Assembly: GCF_000158035.1 (NCBI RefSeq)
Contig: NZ_EQ973495.1
Location: 78,148 to 111,776 of the forward strand
Direction: 5' to 3'
Length of the DNA: 33,629 nucleotides
Source: Bacteroides cellulosilyticus DSM 14838
Lineage (GTDB): Bacteria; Bacteroidota; Bacteroidia; Bacteroidales; Bacteroidaceae
Shown here: piece by piece, positions 24,801 through 32,431 of the stretch
Numbering within the stretch: the first letter of the stretch is position 1
How the letters are laid out: each line of letters begins with the position of its first letter
Position numbers and translations under genes: made by a program
Notes under the pieces: generated by a model
Seen by the model: only the letters and a program-made list of their open reading frames with translations
Database searches by the model: none
Told to the model about the DNA's origin: nothing

Positions 24801-25238
24801 TTTCAGAGTTTTATCCCCCAATTCTTTCCGGGAAACGACCTTTTCGGCCAATGCATCAGGATATGTCACCACGCAAAGCCCTTCTTCACCTTTCTGCAAG
24901 CGACTCAACACTTCTGTACGAAGTATTTCATTCGCAGCATCTTTCTGTCCGTATTTTATTGCCCTACGAAATGAAGAGGGGAAAAACAAGACTTTATCTG
25001 TCCCCAGCACCTGCGTAAGATCATGGTAGAAATATCCCGCCTCTTCCAGATCGCCCAGAATAAAAACAAAAGGAAATTCTCCACGCTGCACCAGCACGGA
25101 CGAAAACAGTGAAGCAGCAGAAGCACATAGTCCACCACAGAAAAGAGTGCGGACAGACGGATTCTTCAGTAAACCACTCATAGCTTCCACATTGGGATGG
25201 GCGGCATATCGTTGTTGTAGCTCGGTAATAGTCATCAT
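21843..25238 (-). CDS. mfd: Transcription-repair coupling factor Mfd
   Basis: A 1131-aa protein, about the usual length for Mfd. Mfd uses ATP to push stalled RNA polymerase off DNA lesions and recruits UvrA. Visible are the UvrB-like N-terminal part (YVYEPGQYAVRGSIIDVF, FFGDEVESIR), the RNA polymerase-interacting domain near FTPGDYVVHTDHGVGRF, and the RecG-like motor: Walker A GDVGFGKTEVAVRAAF, DEEQ box (LLIIDEEQKFGV), TATPIPRTLQ, and later motifs (GHGQMEPTELE, TTIIESGIDIPNANT, QMRGRVGRS). The C-terminal TRCF domain is present. The start has two adjacent ATGs. A minus-strand -7 box (25254-25247) lies only 8 bp upstream. Confidence 0.98.
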   Translation of the reverse strand: MMTITELQQRYAAHPNVEAMSGLLKNPSVRTLFCGGLCASAASLFSSVLVQRGEFPFVFILGDLEEAGYFYHDLTQVLGTDKVLFFPSSFRRAIKYGQKDAANEILRTEVLSRLQKGEEGLCVVTYPDALAEKVVSRKELGDKTLKLHSGENVDTNFIMEVLRSYGFEYVDYVYEPGQYAVRGSIIDVFSFSSEFPYRIDFFGDEVESIRTFEVETQLSKEKKDSIVIVPDLSRSLEQGGANGMVSFLDFLSADAVLAMRDLLWLRERIQTVHDETLTPQAIAAREAEESGCITLDGKLIDGSEFTLRALDFRRMEFGNKPTGTPDATITFDTSAQPIFRKNFDMVAESFKEYMEKGYALYICSDSMKQTDRIRAIFEDRGDQIAFTAVERTLHEGFADNALRLCIFTDHQLFDRFHKYNLKSDKARSGKVALSLKELNQFTPGDYVVHTDHGVGRFSGLVRIPNGDTTQEVMKLVYQNEDVVFVSIHSLHKVSKYKGKDGEAPRLNKLGTGAWEKLKERTKTKIKDIARDLIRLYSQRREEKGFQFSVDSFLQRELEASFIYEDTPDQSKATADVKADMESNRPMDRLVCGDVGFGKTEVAVRAAFKAVADNKQVAVLVPTTVLAYQHFQTFKDRLKDLPCKVEYLSRARTAAQAKAVIKGLAAGDVNILIGTHRILGKDIQFKDLGLLIIDEEQKFGVSVKEKLRQLKVNVDTLTMTATPIPRTLQFSLIGARDLSVIQTPPPNRYPIQTEVHTFNEEVIADAINFEMSRNGQVFLVNNRISNLPELKAMIERHIPDCRIAIGHGQMEPTELEKIIFGFVNYDYDVLIATTIIESGIDIPNANTIIINQAQNFGLSDLHQMRGRVGRSNKKAFCYLLAPPLSSLTPEARRRLQAIENFSDLGSGIHIAMQDLDIRGAGNMLGAEQSGFIADLGYETYQKILTEAVHELKTDEFADLYAEELKAEGGVISGEQFVDECQVESDLELLLPATYVTGSSERMLLYRELDSLTLDKDVEAFRNRLIDRFGPVPSETEELLRIVPLRRLAARLGAEKVFLKGGRMSLFFISNPESPYYQSQAFGKVIAYMMKYTRRCDLREQNTRRSMLVKDVKNVETAVGVLQEIVAMQVEEG

Positions 25239-25246
25239 AACGGGCG

Positions 25247-25254
25247 CAAAATTA
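25247..25254 (-). promoter_or_regulatory. -7 box just before mfd
   Basis: The minus strand reads TAATTTTG, a full TAnnTTTG match, ending 8 bp before the mfd ATG. An mRNA leader of only a few bases is implied. I see no matching -33 box. Confidence 0.45.
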
Positions 25255-25296
25255 CTAAATAATCCTTAGTTTTATTCGTATGTGATAGAAAACACT

Positions 25297-25304
25297 TAAC
25301 TTTG
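25297..25304 (+). promoter_or_regulatory. -7 box for the glycosyltransferase gene
   Basis: TAACTTTG matches TAnnTTTG and ends 23 bp before ATG 25328. A -33 TTTG is not obvious. Confidence 0.45.
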
Positions 25305-25327
25305 TTCCCAATTTAGAACCTCCTTTT

Positions 25328-26086
25328 ATGAATATGCAGACATCGGACAGCATCGTTATCATTCCTACATACAACGAACGGGAAAACATCGAGAACATCA
25401 TCCGTGCCGTTTTCGCCCTGGAAAAAGTATTCCATATCCTGATTATAGAAGATGGCTCGCCTGATGGCACTGCCAACATAGTCAAGACCCTTCAGCAAGA
25501 GTTTCCCGAACGTTTGTTCATGATAGAGCGCAAAGGCAAACTGGGACTGGGTACTGCCTATATCGCAGGTTTCAAATGGTCGCTGGAACATAATTATGAA
25601 TACATCTTCGAAATGGATGCCGATTTCAGCCACAACCCTGCTGACCTGCCACGCCTGTACAAAGCCTGCGCCGAAGAAGGTGCCGATGTCTCCATCGGTT
25701 CACGCTACGTCAGTGGCGTCAATGTAGTGAATTGGCCTATGGGACGGGTATTGATGTCCTATTTTGCTTCCAAGTATGTACGCCTCATCACCGGACTGCC
25801 GATACATGATACGACCGCCGGCTTTAAGTGCTACCGTCGTGAGGTATTGCAGACAATCGATCTGGATGGTATCCGCTTCAAAGGTTATGCCTTCCAAATT
25901 GAAATGAAATTCACTGCTTACAAATGCGGTTTCAAGATTGTGGAAGTACCGGTTATCTTTATCAACCGGGAACTGGGTACCTCAAAAATGAACAGCAGTA
26001 TCTTTGGAGAGGCCGTTTTTGGTGTTATCAAACTGAAAATGCATAGTTGGTTCCATAAATACCCGCAAGCAGTAAAAAACAATTAG
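25328..26086 (+). CDS. Polyprenol-phosphate mannosyltransferase-like GT2 (DPM1-type)
   Basis: A 252-aa family 2 glycosyltransferase. Typical blocks are the N-terminal nucleotide-sugar fold (IVIIPTYNERENIENII, ILIIEDGSPDGTA), the DXD-type site (EMDADFSHNPADL), SIGSRYVSG, TTAGFKCYRREVL and the C-terminal VPVIFINRELGTSKM. DPM1-like enzymes transfer mannose from GDP-mannose to a polyprenyl phosphate at the inner face of the cytoplasmic membrane. Like other short bacterial forms it lacks the C-terminal membrane helices. The sugar donor is inferred from family resemblance. It is first in a likely operon with dihydroorotase (26 bp gap). Confidence 0.9.
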   Translation: MNMQTSDSIVIIPTYNERENIENIIRAVFALEKVFHILIIEDGSPDGTANIVKTLQQEFPERLFMIERKGKLGLGTAYIAGFKWSLEHNYEYIFEMDADFSHNPADLPRLYKACAEEGADVSIGSRYVSGVNVVNWPMGRVLMSYFASKYVRLITGLPIHDTTAGFKCYRREVLQTIDLDGIRFKGYAFQIEMKFTAYKCGFKIVEVPVIFINRELGTSKMNSSIFGEAVFGVIKLKMHSWFHKYPQAVKNN

Positions 26087-26112
26087 TGATTAATGATAAA
26101 TGATTAGTGAAG

Positions 26113-27468
26113 ATGAAAAGAACACTGATACATAACGCAACAATAGTGAACGAGGGACGCTCTGTACAAGGTTCCGTAGTGATTGAAGGCGACCGGATTG
26201 CCGAAGTACTTACCTATGGGAAAAAGCTCTCTGTCCCTTGTGATGAAACCATAGACGCTACCGGCTGTTGCCTGTTGCCGGGTGTTATCGACGACCATGT
26301 ACACTTCCGCGATCCGGGATTAACCCACAAAGCGGATATTCTCACCGAAAGTCGTGCAGCAGCCGCAGGTGGTGTCACTTCCATCATGGATATGCCGAAC
26401 ACCAACCCTCTGACTACCACCCTTAGTGCGCTCGAACAAAAGTTTGATTTGCTGAATGAGAAGTGTATTGTTAACCACTCTTGCTACTTCGGAGCCACTA
26501 ATAATAACTATACGGAATTCAACCAGCTGGACAAACATCGTGTATGTGGCATCAAACTTTTCATGGGTTCCAGTACCGGAAATATGCTGGTAGACAAAAC
26601 AAACAGTCTGCTCAATATATTCAATGGAACAGATATGTTGATTGCTACTCATTGCGAAAGCCAGGAAATCATCAAAAAAAACACCGAATACTATAAGAAG
26701 ATGTTCAGTGATGCACCAGAAGTTCCTATCAGCAAGCACCCCAACATACGTTCTTCAGCCGCCTGCTACGCCTCAACAGAACTTGCGGTACGCATGGCAA
26801 GCTTAGCGGGTGCACGTCTGCATGTGCTTCACGTCTCTACAGCCAAAGAACTGCAATTGTTCAGTGATATACCGCTGGAAGAAAAGCACATTACAGCCGA
26901 AGCCTGTGTTGCACATCTGTTATACCGCCAACAGGATTATAAAGAACTGGGAACACGTATCAAGTGCAATCCTTCCATAAAGAAACAAGCTGATCGTGAT
27001 GCTTTACGGAATGCCGTCAATACCGGCGTGATTGATGTGATTGCTACCGATCATGCGCCCCACCTGCTTAGTGAAAAGGAAGGTGGCGCACTAAAAGCCA
27101 TGTCAGGTATGCCGATGATTCAATTCTCTCTGGTCAGCATGCTCGAACTGGCAGAAAAAGGAATTTTCTCTATTGAAACCATTGTAGAGAAAATGTGCCA
27201 TGCCCCTGCCCAGATATATGGTATCTGTGATCGCGGTTATGTCCGCGAAGGCTATAAGGCCGACCTTGTACTTGTCAGCCACGGAGACCGTTGGGAAGTC
27301 AATTCTGAGAATATTCTCAGCAAGTGCGGATGGAGCCCGCTGGAAGGTAATTCTTTCCGCTGGAAAGTAGAAAGAACATTTGCTAACGGACACCTGATAT
27401 ACAGTGACGGACAAGTAGATGATACTTACCGTGGCGAAGAATTGAGATTCGATTACAAAGATAAATGA
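26113..27468 (+). CDS. pyrC: Dihydroorotase
   Basis: A 451-aa amidohydrolase closing carbamoyl-aspartate to dihydroorotate in pyrimidine synthesis. It shows the metal-binding HxH at His62/His64 in DDHVHFRDPGLTHK, the block GIKLFMGSSTGNML, LHVLHVSTAKEL with further histidines, and the metal-binding Asp in ATDHAPH near the C-terminus. I chose ATG 26113 (MKRTLIHN); the frame can also open at GTG 26107, adding only two residues. The stop overlaps the next gene's start (ATGA), so the two are translationally coupled. Allantoinase-type relatives share the fold, but the length and the GIKLFMGS and DHAPH blocks favour dihydroorotase. Confidence 0.93.
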   Translation: MKRTLIHNATIVNEGRSVQGSVVIEGDRIAEVLTYGKKLSVPCDETIDATGCCLLPGVIDDHVHFRDPGLTHKADILTESRAAAAGGVTSIMDMPNTNPLTTTLSALEQKFDLLNEKCIVNHSCYFGATNNNYTEFNQLDKHRVCGIKLFMGSSTGNMLVDKTNSLLNIFNGTDMLIATHCESQEIIKKNTEYYKKMFSDAPEVPISKHPNIRSSAACYASTELAVRMASLAGARLHVLHVSTAKELQLFSDIPLEEKHITAEACVAHLLYRQQDYKELGTRIKCNPSIKKQADRDALRNAVNTGVIDVIATDHAPHLLSEKEGGALKAMSGMPMIQFSLVSMLELAEKGIFSIETIVEKMCHAPAQIYGICDRGYVREGYKADLVLVSHGDRWEVNSENILSKCGWSPLEGNSFRWKVERTFANGHLIYSDGQVDDTYRGEELRFDYKDK

Positions 27469-28370
27469 TGAACAGCCCTGCGGATAAGGTGTTGACGTAC
27501 GCTATTCATGACGTTACTCCATACATCAACTGGATATACTTCTTTCATGCGTGGGGATTTCAGCCCCGCTTCGCCACTATTGCGGATATCCATGGCTGCG
27601 ATGCCTGCCGTGCTTCCTGGCTTACGACTTTTTCTGAAGAGGATCGTGCCAAAGCCGCTGAGGCAATGCAGCTACTTAAAGAAGCTAACCGAATGCTTAA
27701 CCAGCTGGATGAGACTTACCATGTACACACCATTTTCCGTCTTTGCAAGGCTAATGCCGATGGGGATAATTTACTGCTGGACGGCACACGCTTTCCTTTA
27801 CTCCGCCAACAGATCCCCCATCCGGATGGCAGTCCTTTTCTCTGCCTCAGCGATTTTGTCCGCCCTCTTGCTTCCGGTACACCTGATACGGTAGGTATTT
27901 TTGCAGCTTCCTGTGACGGAGAAGTTGAACTTCTCTATGAGGAGGATCCCTACAAACGTATGTTGGTACAGACACTTGCCGACCGACTTGCTGAAGCCGC
28001 TACCGAAAAGATGCATGAATACGTGCGTAAAGTTGCCTGGGGGTACGCAAAGGATGAGAATCTTTCCATCCCCGAGTTGTTAAAGGAAAAATTCCAAGGC
28101 ATACGTCCTGCCGTCGGTTACCCTTCTCTGCCCGATCAGTCTGTCAACTTTCTGTTGAATGAATTGCTTCATATGGAGCAAATAGGCATTACGCTTACAG
28201 AAAACGGTGCTATGCGTCCACACGCCACTGTTTGCGGATTAATGCTGGCACATCCTGCCGCACGATATTTTGCAGTAGGCAAGATTGGAAATGATCAATT
28301 GGAAGATTATGCACGACGCAGAAGAATGCCAATTAATGAAGTAAGAAAGTTTTTGGCGGCCAATCTCTAA
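27465..28370 (+). CDS. Stand-alone methionine synthase (MetH) activation-domain protein
   Basis: A 301-aa protein. Its C-terminal part closely follows the AdoMet-binding reactivation domain of cobalamin-dependent methionine synthase: GYPSLPDQ (from Gly218) matches the PGYPACPDH-type motif, then LLHMEQIGITLTENGAMRP, VCGLMLAHPAARYFAVGKIGNDQLEDYARRRRMPINEVRKFL. The N-terminal part resembles the linker and helmet of that domain (YFFHAWGFQPRF). In MetH this module binds S-adenosylmethionine to re-methylate oxidised cobalamin. Here it is separate from the catalytic modules, implying that the cell's MetH lacks it or that it serves another cobalamin enzyme. It starts inside the dihydroorotase stop (ATGATG; a second ATG is at 27468). 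Confidence 0.88.
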   Translation: MMNSPADKVLTYAIHDVTPYINWIYFFHAWGFQPRFATIADIHGCDACRASWLTTFSEEDRAKAAEAMQLLKEANRMLNQLDETYHVHTIFRLCKANADGDNLLLDGTRFPLLRQQIPHPDGSPFLCLSDFVRPLASGTPDTVGIFAASCDGEVELLYEEDPYKRMLVQTLADRLAEAATEKMHEYVRKVAWGYAKDENLSIPELLKEKFQGIRPAVGYPSLPDQSVNFLLNELLHMEQIGITLTENGAMRPHATVCGLMLAHPAARYFAVGKIGNDQLEDYARRRRMPINEVRKFLAANL

Positions 28371-28394
28371 CTTTCTCCCTATTAAAAAGAATAA

Positions 28395-28500
28395 CATCAG
28401 CTTATAGTTGCGTTATTATATGCTTGCGGCTGCGTCAGCTCACACTTATACAAGTGTAAGACAACGCAGCCGCAAGTGTAAGCTGATGCAACCGCAAGTG
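28395..28500. repeat. Nested inverted/direct repeat element between convergent genes
   Basis: The core hairpin pairs CTTGCGGCTGCGT (28423-28435) with ACGCAGCCGCAAG (28464-28476), a perfect 13-bp GC-rich stem, with an inner ACACTT/AAGTGT stem (28442-28447/28452-28457). An outer pair CATCAGCTTA (28395-28404) and TAAGCTGATG (28479-28488) is also perfect. CAAGTGTAAG is directly repeated at 28451-28460 and 28473-28482, with a partial third copy near 28494-28500. It lies between the MetH-activation gene (+) and an outer-membrane protein gene (-), so a bidirectional terminator is the simplest role. The amount of repetition is more than a terminator needs. Confidence 0.75.
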
Positions 28501-28506
28501 TTCTAT

Positions 28507-29352
28507 TTAGAATTTATATCCTATTTCAAACTCCAGATTCGTAAATCCTTCACTCCTACGCCACGAAGTCCAACCTGTACGTCCGGTTAGACCGAATGTG
28601 AAATGGCGTCCTTCTACCCCCATACTATAAGCTGCTCCACCGGTGAAGCGTTTACCAAAAGCTTCAGATTCTTCTGTTTCGTATGTATACTGAGAGCCAT
28701 AGCCATCCGGGCTGGAATTATAAAGTTTTCTCACATCACGAATATCCCCATTAATACCGCAGTCTACATAAGGGCCGGCAGCAATTACCCAGTTCATCGA
28801 GGAACTTAAACGGAACTTATAAGCAAACAGCAAAGGAATTTCCAGATACGTCAATTTATAGTTGGTAGTTTCATCACTATAATACCAAGTATTGCCCTCC
28901 ATTTCACGGTGCGCAATGTAAGCTGCCGGCTGGAAAGACCAATGCTTGGCCATTTTAATGTCTACACCTCCCCCGACATGAAAAGACACTTTATCTTTCG
29001 TCTCGTCAGCACCCAAAAAGCGACTAACACCTACACCTGCCTTCACAAACCAGGAAAAACGTTTATCTATAACCAACCGCCCCATCGAAATCTTCATAGG
29101 TGTGTTAACGGTGATGTCTTTCCGGCCTTTCTCCACCTGAATAGAATCAAGGTACAACGGTACATCTTCAATGAAAAAATTACCATCCTTATCAGAAGTA
29201 GTACTCAAATTTGTGCCTTTTACGGTTACTTTGGCATTCTTCACCGGATAATGATCCTTATCAATAAGTCTGCCTTTCAGTTTTTGTCCCTGCGCCATAG
29301 ATGCTCCTGATATGCAGAGGCCTATAATTGCTAATATAATTATTCGTTTCAT
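28507..29352 (-). CDS. Outer-membrane barrel with N-terminal CarboxypepD_reg-like domain (A)
   Basis: A 281-aa protein with a signal peptide (MKRIIILAIIGLCISGASMAQ), a CarboxypepD_reg-like domain at about 23-95 (LKGRLIDKDHYPVKNAKVTVKGTNLSTTSDKDGNFFIEDVP), and a barrel part (FVKAGVGVSRFLGAD, FHVGGGVDIKM, WVIAAGPYVDCGI) ending in FEIGYKF. It is a paralogue of the next minus-strand gene and last of a three-gene operon. The N-terminal domain is shared with SusC proteins, but no TonB box or plug is present. Function unknown, perhaps envelope maintenance or surface binding. Confidence 0.85.
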   Translation of the reverse strand: MKRIIILAIIGLCISGASMAQGQKLKGRLIDKDHYPVKNAKVTVKGTNLSTTSDKDGNFFIEDVPLYLDSIQVEKGRKDITVNTPMKISMGRLVIDKRFSWFVKAGVGVSRFLGADETKDKVSFHVGGGVDIKMAKHWSFQPAAYIAHREMEGNTWYYSDETTNYKLTYLEIPLLFAYKFRLSSSMNWVIAAGPYVDCGINGDIRDVRKLYNSSPDGYGSQYTYETEESEAFGKRFTGGAAYSMGVEGRHFTFGLTGRTGWTSWRRSEGFTNLEFEIGYKF

Positions 29353-29395
29353 TATATATAGTATTCTTTATAAATTCAACATTTGATAAATAGGA

Positions 29396-30265
29396 TCAGA
29401 AACGGTATGAAACACTGGCACCCAACACAAAGTTATGTTCCTTCACATCTCCCGGTCCTTCATCCTCCGCAATAATTCCCATATTCTTACCGGAAACGTT
29501 TATCATAAGCTTCTTATATTCCACACCTATGCCATAAGTCATACCGAACCCGAGCGGATGCAGCAATGCATGCTTATAATTTCCCCAGCTACTCTCATAA
29601 TCTTTACTATAAATGTCATATTCAGCATCTTCCTTACCCGTTTCTGAAACTTTCACTTTACCGCTAAGTCCCCATGAAAATACCGGGCCGAAAGAAAGTA
29701 CCAAACTCATATTACGAGCCAGGTCATAACGTACCAGAAAATTAAACGGTACATCCAGCATCAACGGATTCCAGGTCTCTTTATAAGAGTATGATCCTTC
29801 CGTGAAATTATATTCCGCGCCCCGATTGGCCAGTTGCACCATCGGACGAAATGCCCAACGCTTAGACATACGCACTTCCATACCTACACCAAAGTGATAA
29901 CCGTTTTTGCTATCAGAGCCCTCTGCCGTATAACGGCTCCAGTCCATTCCGGCTTCCACTACCAGCGAGAGACGCTTCGGGCGAGCAGCCATCATTATCG
30001 GCCGATCAATCTTTGCATCGGTAGTCTCCATACCAATTGACTCTACGATCACTTTCTTAGCATCAACAGGTACGTCCCGCAACAGGAATTTACCGTCGAT
30101 ATCGGTTATAGAACTGATGTCGGTACCTTCTGCGGTGACCAAAGCACCTACTATCGGTTCATTTCTCTTGTCTGTTACCACACCTTTTATATCGTGCGTC
30201 TGCTGTGCCATGAGGGTTGTCAGTCCGGCAATCGTCATGAGCATGGTTATAATCAGTTTTTTCAT
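29396..30265 (-). CDS. Outer-membrane barrel with N-terminal CarboxypepD_reg-like domain (B)
   Basis: A 289-aa paralogue of the protein at 28507-29352 with the same layout: signal peptide (LTTLMAQQ), CarboxypepD_reg-like domain (IKGVVTDKRNEPIVGALVTAEGTDISSITDIDGKFLLRDVP), then barrel strands (VVEAGMDWSRYTAEG, YHFGVGMEVRM, LVLSFGPVFSWGLSG, VLGASVSYRF). It starts six bases after the upstream lipoprotein gene ends and is 43 bp before the downstream paralogue, so all three are probably one transcript. Function not recognised. Confidence 0.85.
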   Translation of the reverse strand: MKKLIITMLMTIAGLTTLMAQQTHDIKGVVTDKRNEPIVGALVTAEGTDISSITDIDGKFLLRDVPVDAKKVIVESIGMETTDAKIDRPIMMAARPKRLSLVVEAGMDWSRYTAEGSDSKNGYHFGVGMEVRMSKRWAFRPMVQLANRGAEYNFTEGSYSYKETWNPLMLDVPFNFLVRYDLARNMSLVLSFGPVFSWGLSGKVKVSETGKEDAEYDIYSKDYESSWGNYKHALLHPLGFGMTYGIGVEYKKLMINVSGKNMGIIAEDEGPGDVKEHNFVLGASVSYRF

Positions 30266-30271
30266 CTTTGC

Positions 30272-31096
30272 TTATCTTGAGTATTGAATCCGTTGAACAT
30301 ATCCATAGATTGTATCATTATCTTTCGTTACTACAAAAGGACGCATATAATAAGCCTTCTGTAGAAGAGGACCAATAAAATGCATACCGTCAGCCGACTC
30401 AGAAACATACTTTTTATCATCAATGGTAGGGAGTTGATTTACATCGGAATAGCAAACTCCAACCTCTTTAATTCTTCCTTCAAATCCATCCACCCCAAAG
30501 TAAACTGATACTTCATTCTCATTAGCATATCCTAAATCTGCATAAGGAAGGTATTTCGTAGGAATCGTAAAGGACTTAAGATCATCCAAAGTAGCTTGCC
30601 TACCATCTTGCTGCAAACAGTCATGAAGGATACCGGGACCACTACCCCAACTGTTACTATAAGCAACCGCACGATAATAATAGGTACCGGCCTGCCAATC
30701 AGAATGATCAAAATACCAAATAGCTGTAGTACTTTGCCAACCATAATAATACTCGGGATAGACACTATATACATTGTCATAATCGAAGCTATATGACAAC
30801 AAAGCCTTGTCCGTCAAATTGTCTTTATCAGGAGATATAAAGTATTCAATATGCCCGAATGACTGATAAGGAGAATCCAGCACTATATCAACTGACAACA
30901 CATACACTCTATTATGGTAATTAAGATGCATACCATGAGTAGATTCTAAATTTTCCAGTTCGGTATATGAAAAATCCACCGCCTCTTTTACTTCACTCTT
31001 AACCTCAGAAGGCGGAAACTCCGGGCTATCAATATCACCACATGCCGACAAGCCCAGCAGCATTGCACAGCACACTCCCATAAAATATTTCATCAT
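30272..31096 (-). CDS. Hypothetical surface lipoprotein
   Basis: A 274-aa protein with a lipoprotein signal peptide (MLLGLSACGD, Cys19). The mature part has two beta-sandwich-like stretches (YRAVAYSNSWGSGPGI, then IKEVGVCYSDVNQLPTI with MRPFVVTKDNDTIYG), similar in style to fibronectin-like or BACON-like repeats of Bacteroides lipoproteins, but I cannot assign a family. It is first in the operon with the two barrel proteins and directly downstream of a near-consensus promoter. It may pair with the barrels at the outer membrane. Confidence 0.75.
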   Translation of the reverse strand: MMKYFMGVCCAMLLGLSACGDIDSPEFPPSEVKSEVKEAVDFSYTELENLESTHGMHLNYHNRVYVLSVDIVLDSPYQSFGHIEYFISPDKDNLTDKALLSYSFDYDNVYSVYPEYYYGWQSTTAIWYFDHSDWQAGTYYYRAVAYSNSWGSGPGILHDCLQQDGRQATLDDLKSFTIPTKYLPYADLGYANENEVSVYFGVDGFEGRIKEVGVCYSDVNQLPTIDDKKYVSESADGMHFIGPLLQKAYYMRPFVVTKDNDTIYGYVQRIQYSR

Positions 31097-31129
31097 CGTT
31101 CTCTTATATTGTTGTTAATAGTATCCTTG

Positions 31130-31161
31130 CAAAGATAATGCACTCCTTTAGAATAATCAAA
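31130..31161 (-). promoter_or_regulatory. Consensus promoter of the lipoprotein/barrel operon
   Basis: On the minus strand TTTG (31161-31158), exactly 20 bp, then TATCTTTG (31137-31130): a full match to the Bacteroides vegetative promoter. RNA would begin near 31124, about 28 nt before ATG 31096. Confidence 0.75.
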
Positions 31162-31241
31162 CCCTTTTTTTATAATATTTAGCCAAAAAAGCAATTTCAA
31201 CAGCCAAATAGCCTAAAAGGAATACTAAATGATTAAAATCT

Positions 31242-31259
31242 AATCACACCCTTGTGATT
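31242..31259. promoter_or_regulatory. Perfect palindrome in the ECF sigma promoter region
   Basis: AATCACA-CCCT-TGTGATT is a perfect 7-bp inverted repeat with a 4-bp centre. It ends 7 bp before the -7 box TACCTTTG (31267-31274) and covers where the -33 element should be, so it is placed as an operator for the sigma-factor operon. Confidence 0.55.
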
Positions 31260-31266
31260 TTCTAAT

Positions 31267-31274
31267 TACCTTTG
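31267..31274 (+). promoter_or_regulatory. -7 box of the ECF sigma operon
   Basis: TACCTTTG matches TAnnTTTG. No TTTG is found at the -33 distance. RNA would start about 38 nt before ATG 31318. Confidence 0.5.
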
Positions 31275-31317
31275 CGACTAACAGTGCAAAAGCAATTCAA
31301 GAAGCAAGAAACAGACG

Positions 31318-31803
31318 ATGGAGAATGTAGAACAGGAGTTCTTGTCCGTGATACGGGAGTATGAACGCGTCATATATAAAGTGTGCTATCTGTACACGAC
31401 GCCGAATGCTACTCTTAACGACCTGTATCAGGACGTCGTGCTCAATTTGTGGAGAGCCTACCCCAAATTCCGGAGAGAGTGCAAAGTATCCACATGGATT
31501 TACCGCATCGCACTGAATACTTGTATTAGCTTTATTCGCAAAGAAAAGAACATTCCCGAAATCGTGACTCTAAGCCAGGACTCCGACCGAATGGAAGAAT
31601 CGGACGAAACACAAGCCATGCTAAAGCAGCTCTACCGGATGATTAACCGTCTGGGCCCGTTGGAGAAGTCTATTATTCTGCTTTATCTGGAAGAAAAAAG
31701 CTACGAGGAAATTGCTGAAATCACCGGCCTGACGGTAACAAACGTCGCTACCAAAATCAGCCGGATCAAAGACAAACTTAGAAAAATGAACAAGGAGGAA
31801 TAA
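31318..31803 (+). CDS. ECF-type RNA polymerase sigma factor
   Basis: A 161-aa sigma-70-family factor with the two domains of the ECF group. Region 2 is at about residues 10-75 (DLYQDVVLNLWRAYPKFRRECKVSTWIYRIALNTCISFIRK). Region 4 is at about 105-158 (LGPLEKSIILLYLEEKSYEEIAEITGLTVTNVATKISRIKDKLRKM), a clear helix-turn-helix. It would direct RNA polymerase to a small regulon. It is followed one base after the stop by a membrane protein gene, a common arrangement for a sigma factor and its partner, though that partner is not a typical FecR-like anti-sigma. Confidence 0.94.
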   Translation: MENVEQEFLSVIREYERVIYKVCYLYTTPNATLNDLYQDVVLNLWRAYPKFRRECKVSTWIYRIALNTCISFIRKEKNIPEIVTLSQDSDRMEESDETQAMLKQLYRMINRLGPLEKSIILLYLEEKSYEEIAEITGLTVTNVATKISRIKDKLRKMNKEE

Positions 31804-31804
31804 T

Positions 31805-32431
31805 ATGGAATTGGATGAACTAAAGAAATCTTGGAACGCGCTGGACGAGCAATTGAAGAAAGAACCGATTGCCGATGAAAAGCAGATTGCGGGCATGATT
31901 GCCGAATACAAGGCAAACGCACGCAAAAGCATAGGGCGCCTTACGGGTTGGCAACGCTTCTCCATAGGTATTGGAGTCGTGGGACTGGCTCTCCTTCTGG
32001 TTATTTGGTTACTGCCGTCCATCTTTCAGATCAACGAAGAATGGCAACCCAAGATTAATACACTCGTAATATTTGTCGGCATCAGTATTCTGCTGGGGAT
32101 CTGGTGGGATCACAAAAACTATCGCTGGATAAGAAACACGAAAATAGATGAAATGCCTGTAGCCATAGTAAGCAAACGTATGGCAAGTTTCCGCCGATGG
32201 ACGAGATATGAAATTATCGCTATTTCCGTATGGGTGATTGTTTTCAATGTACTCAATTATTGGGTAATGGGCTATTACAAAGCTTCTTTCGGCGTTCAGG
32301 CCACTTTGATTGCATTCTTTGTGTTGTGTGACATTGCCATCATCTATCTGCTATACAAAAAAGTAGCTTACAAATTCCTTAACGACATCAAGAAGAATAT
32401 AGAAGAATTAGAAGATATATGCACAGAATAA
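31805..32431 (+). CDS. Four-helix membrane protein, possible sigma partner
   Basis: A 208-aa protein with a charged cytoplasmic-looking N-terminus (MELDELKKSWNALDEQLKKE, about 45 residues) and four hydrophobic segments (about 52-70, 82-97, 135-155, 160-180), ending in a short charged tail. No catalytic motif. It begins one base after the sigma-factor stop and overlaps the start of the metallophosphoesterase gene by 13 bases. Position and N-terminus suggest it might hold or regulate the sigma factor at the membrane, but this is inference. Confidence 0.8.
   Translation: MELDELKKSWNALDEQLKKEPIADEKQIAGMIAEYKANARKSIGRLTGWQRFSIGIGVVGLALLLVIWLLPSIFQINEEWQPKINTLVIFVGISILLGIWWDHKNYRWIRNTKIDEMPVAIVSKRMASFRRWTRYEIIAISVWVIVFNVLNYWVMGYYKASFGVQATLIAFFVLCDIAIIYLLYKKVAYKFLNDIKKNIEELEDICTE

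Noticed and set aside
26084..26112. Short repeated TTAGTGATTA / ATGATTAGTGA before dihydroorotase
   Set aside because: Brief AT-rich repetition of a kind common between genes; no structure or spacing suggests a function.
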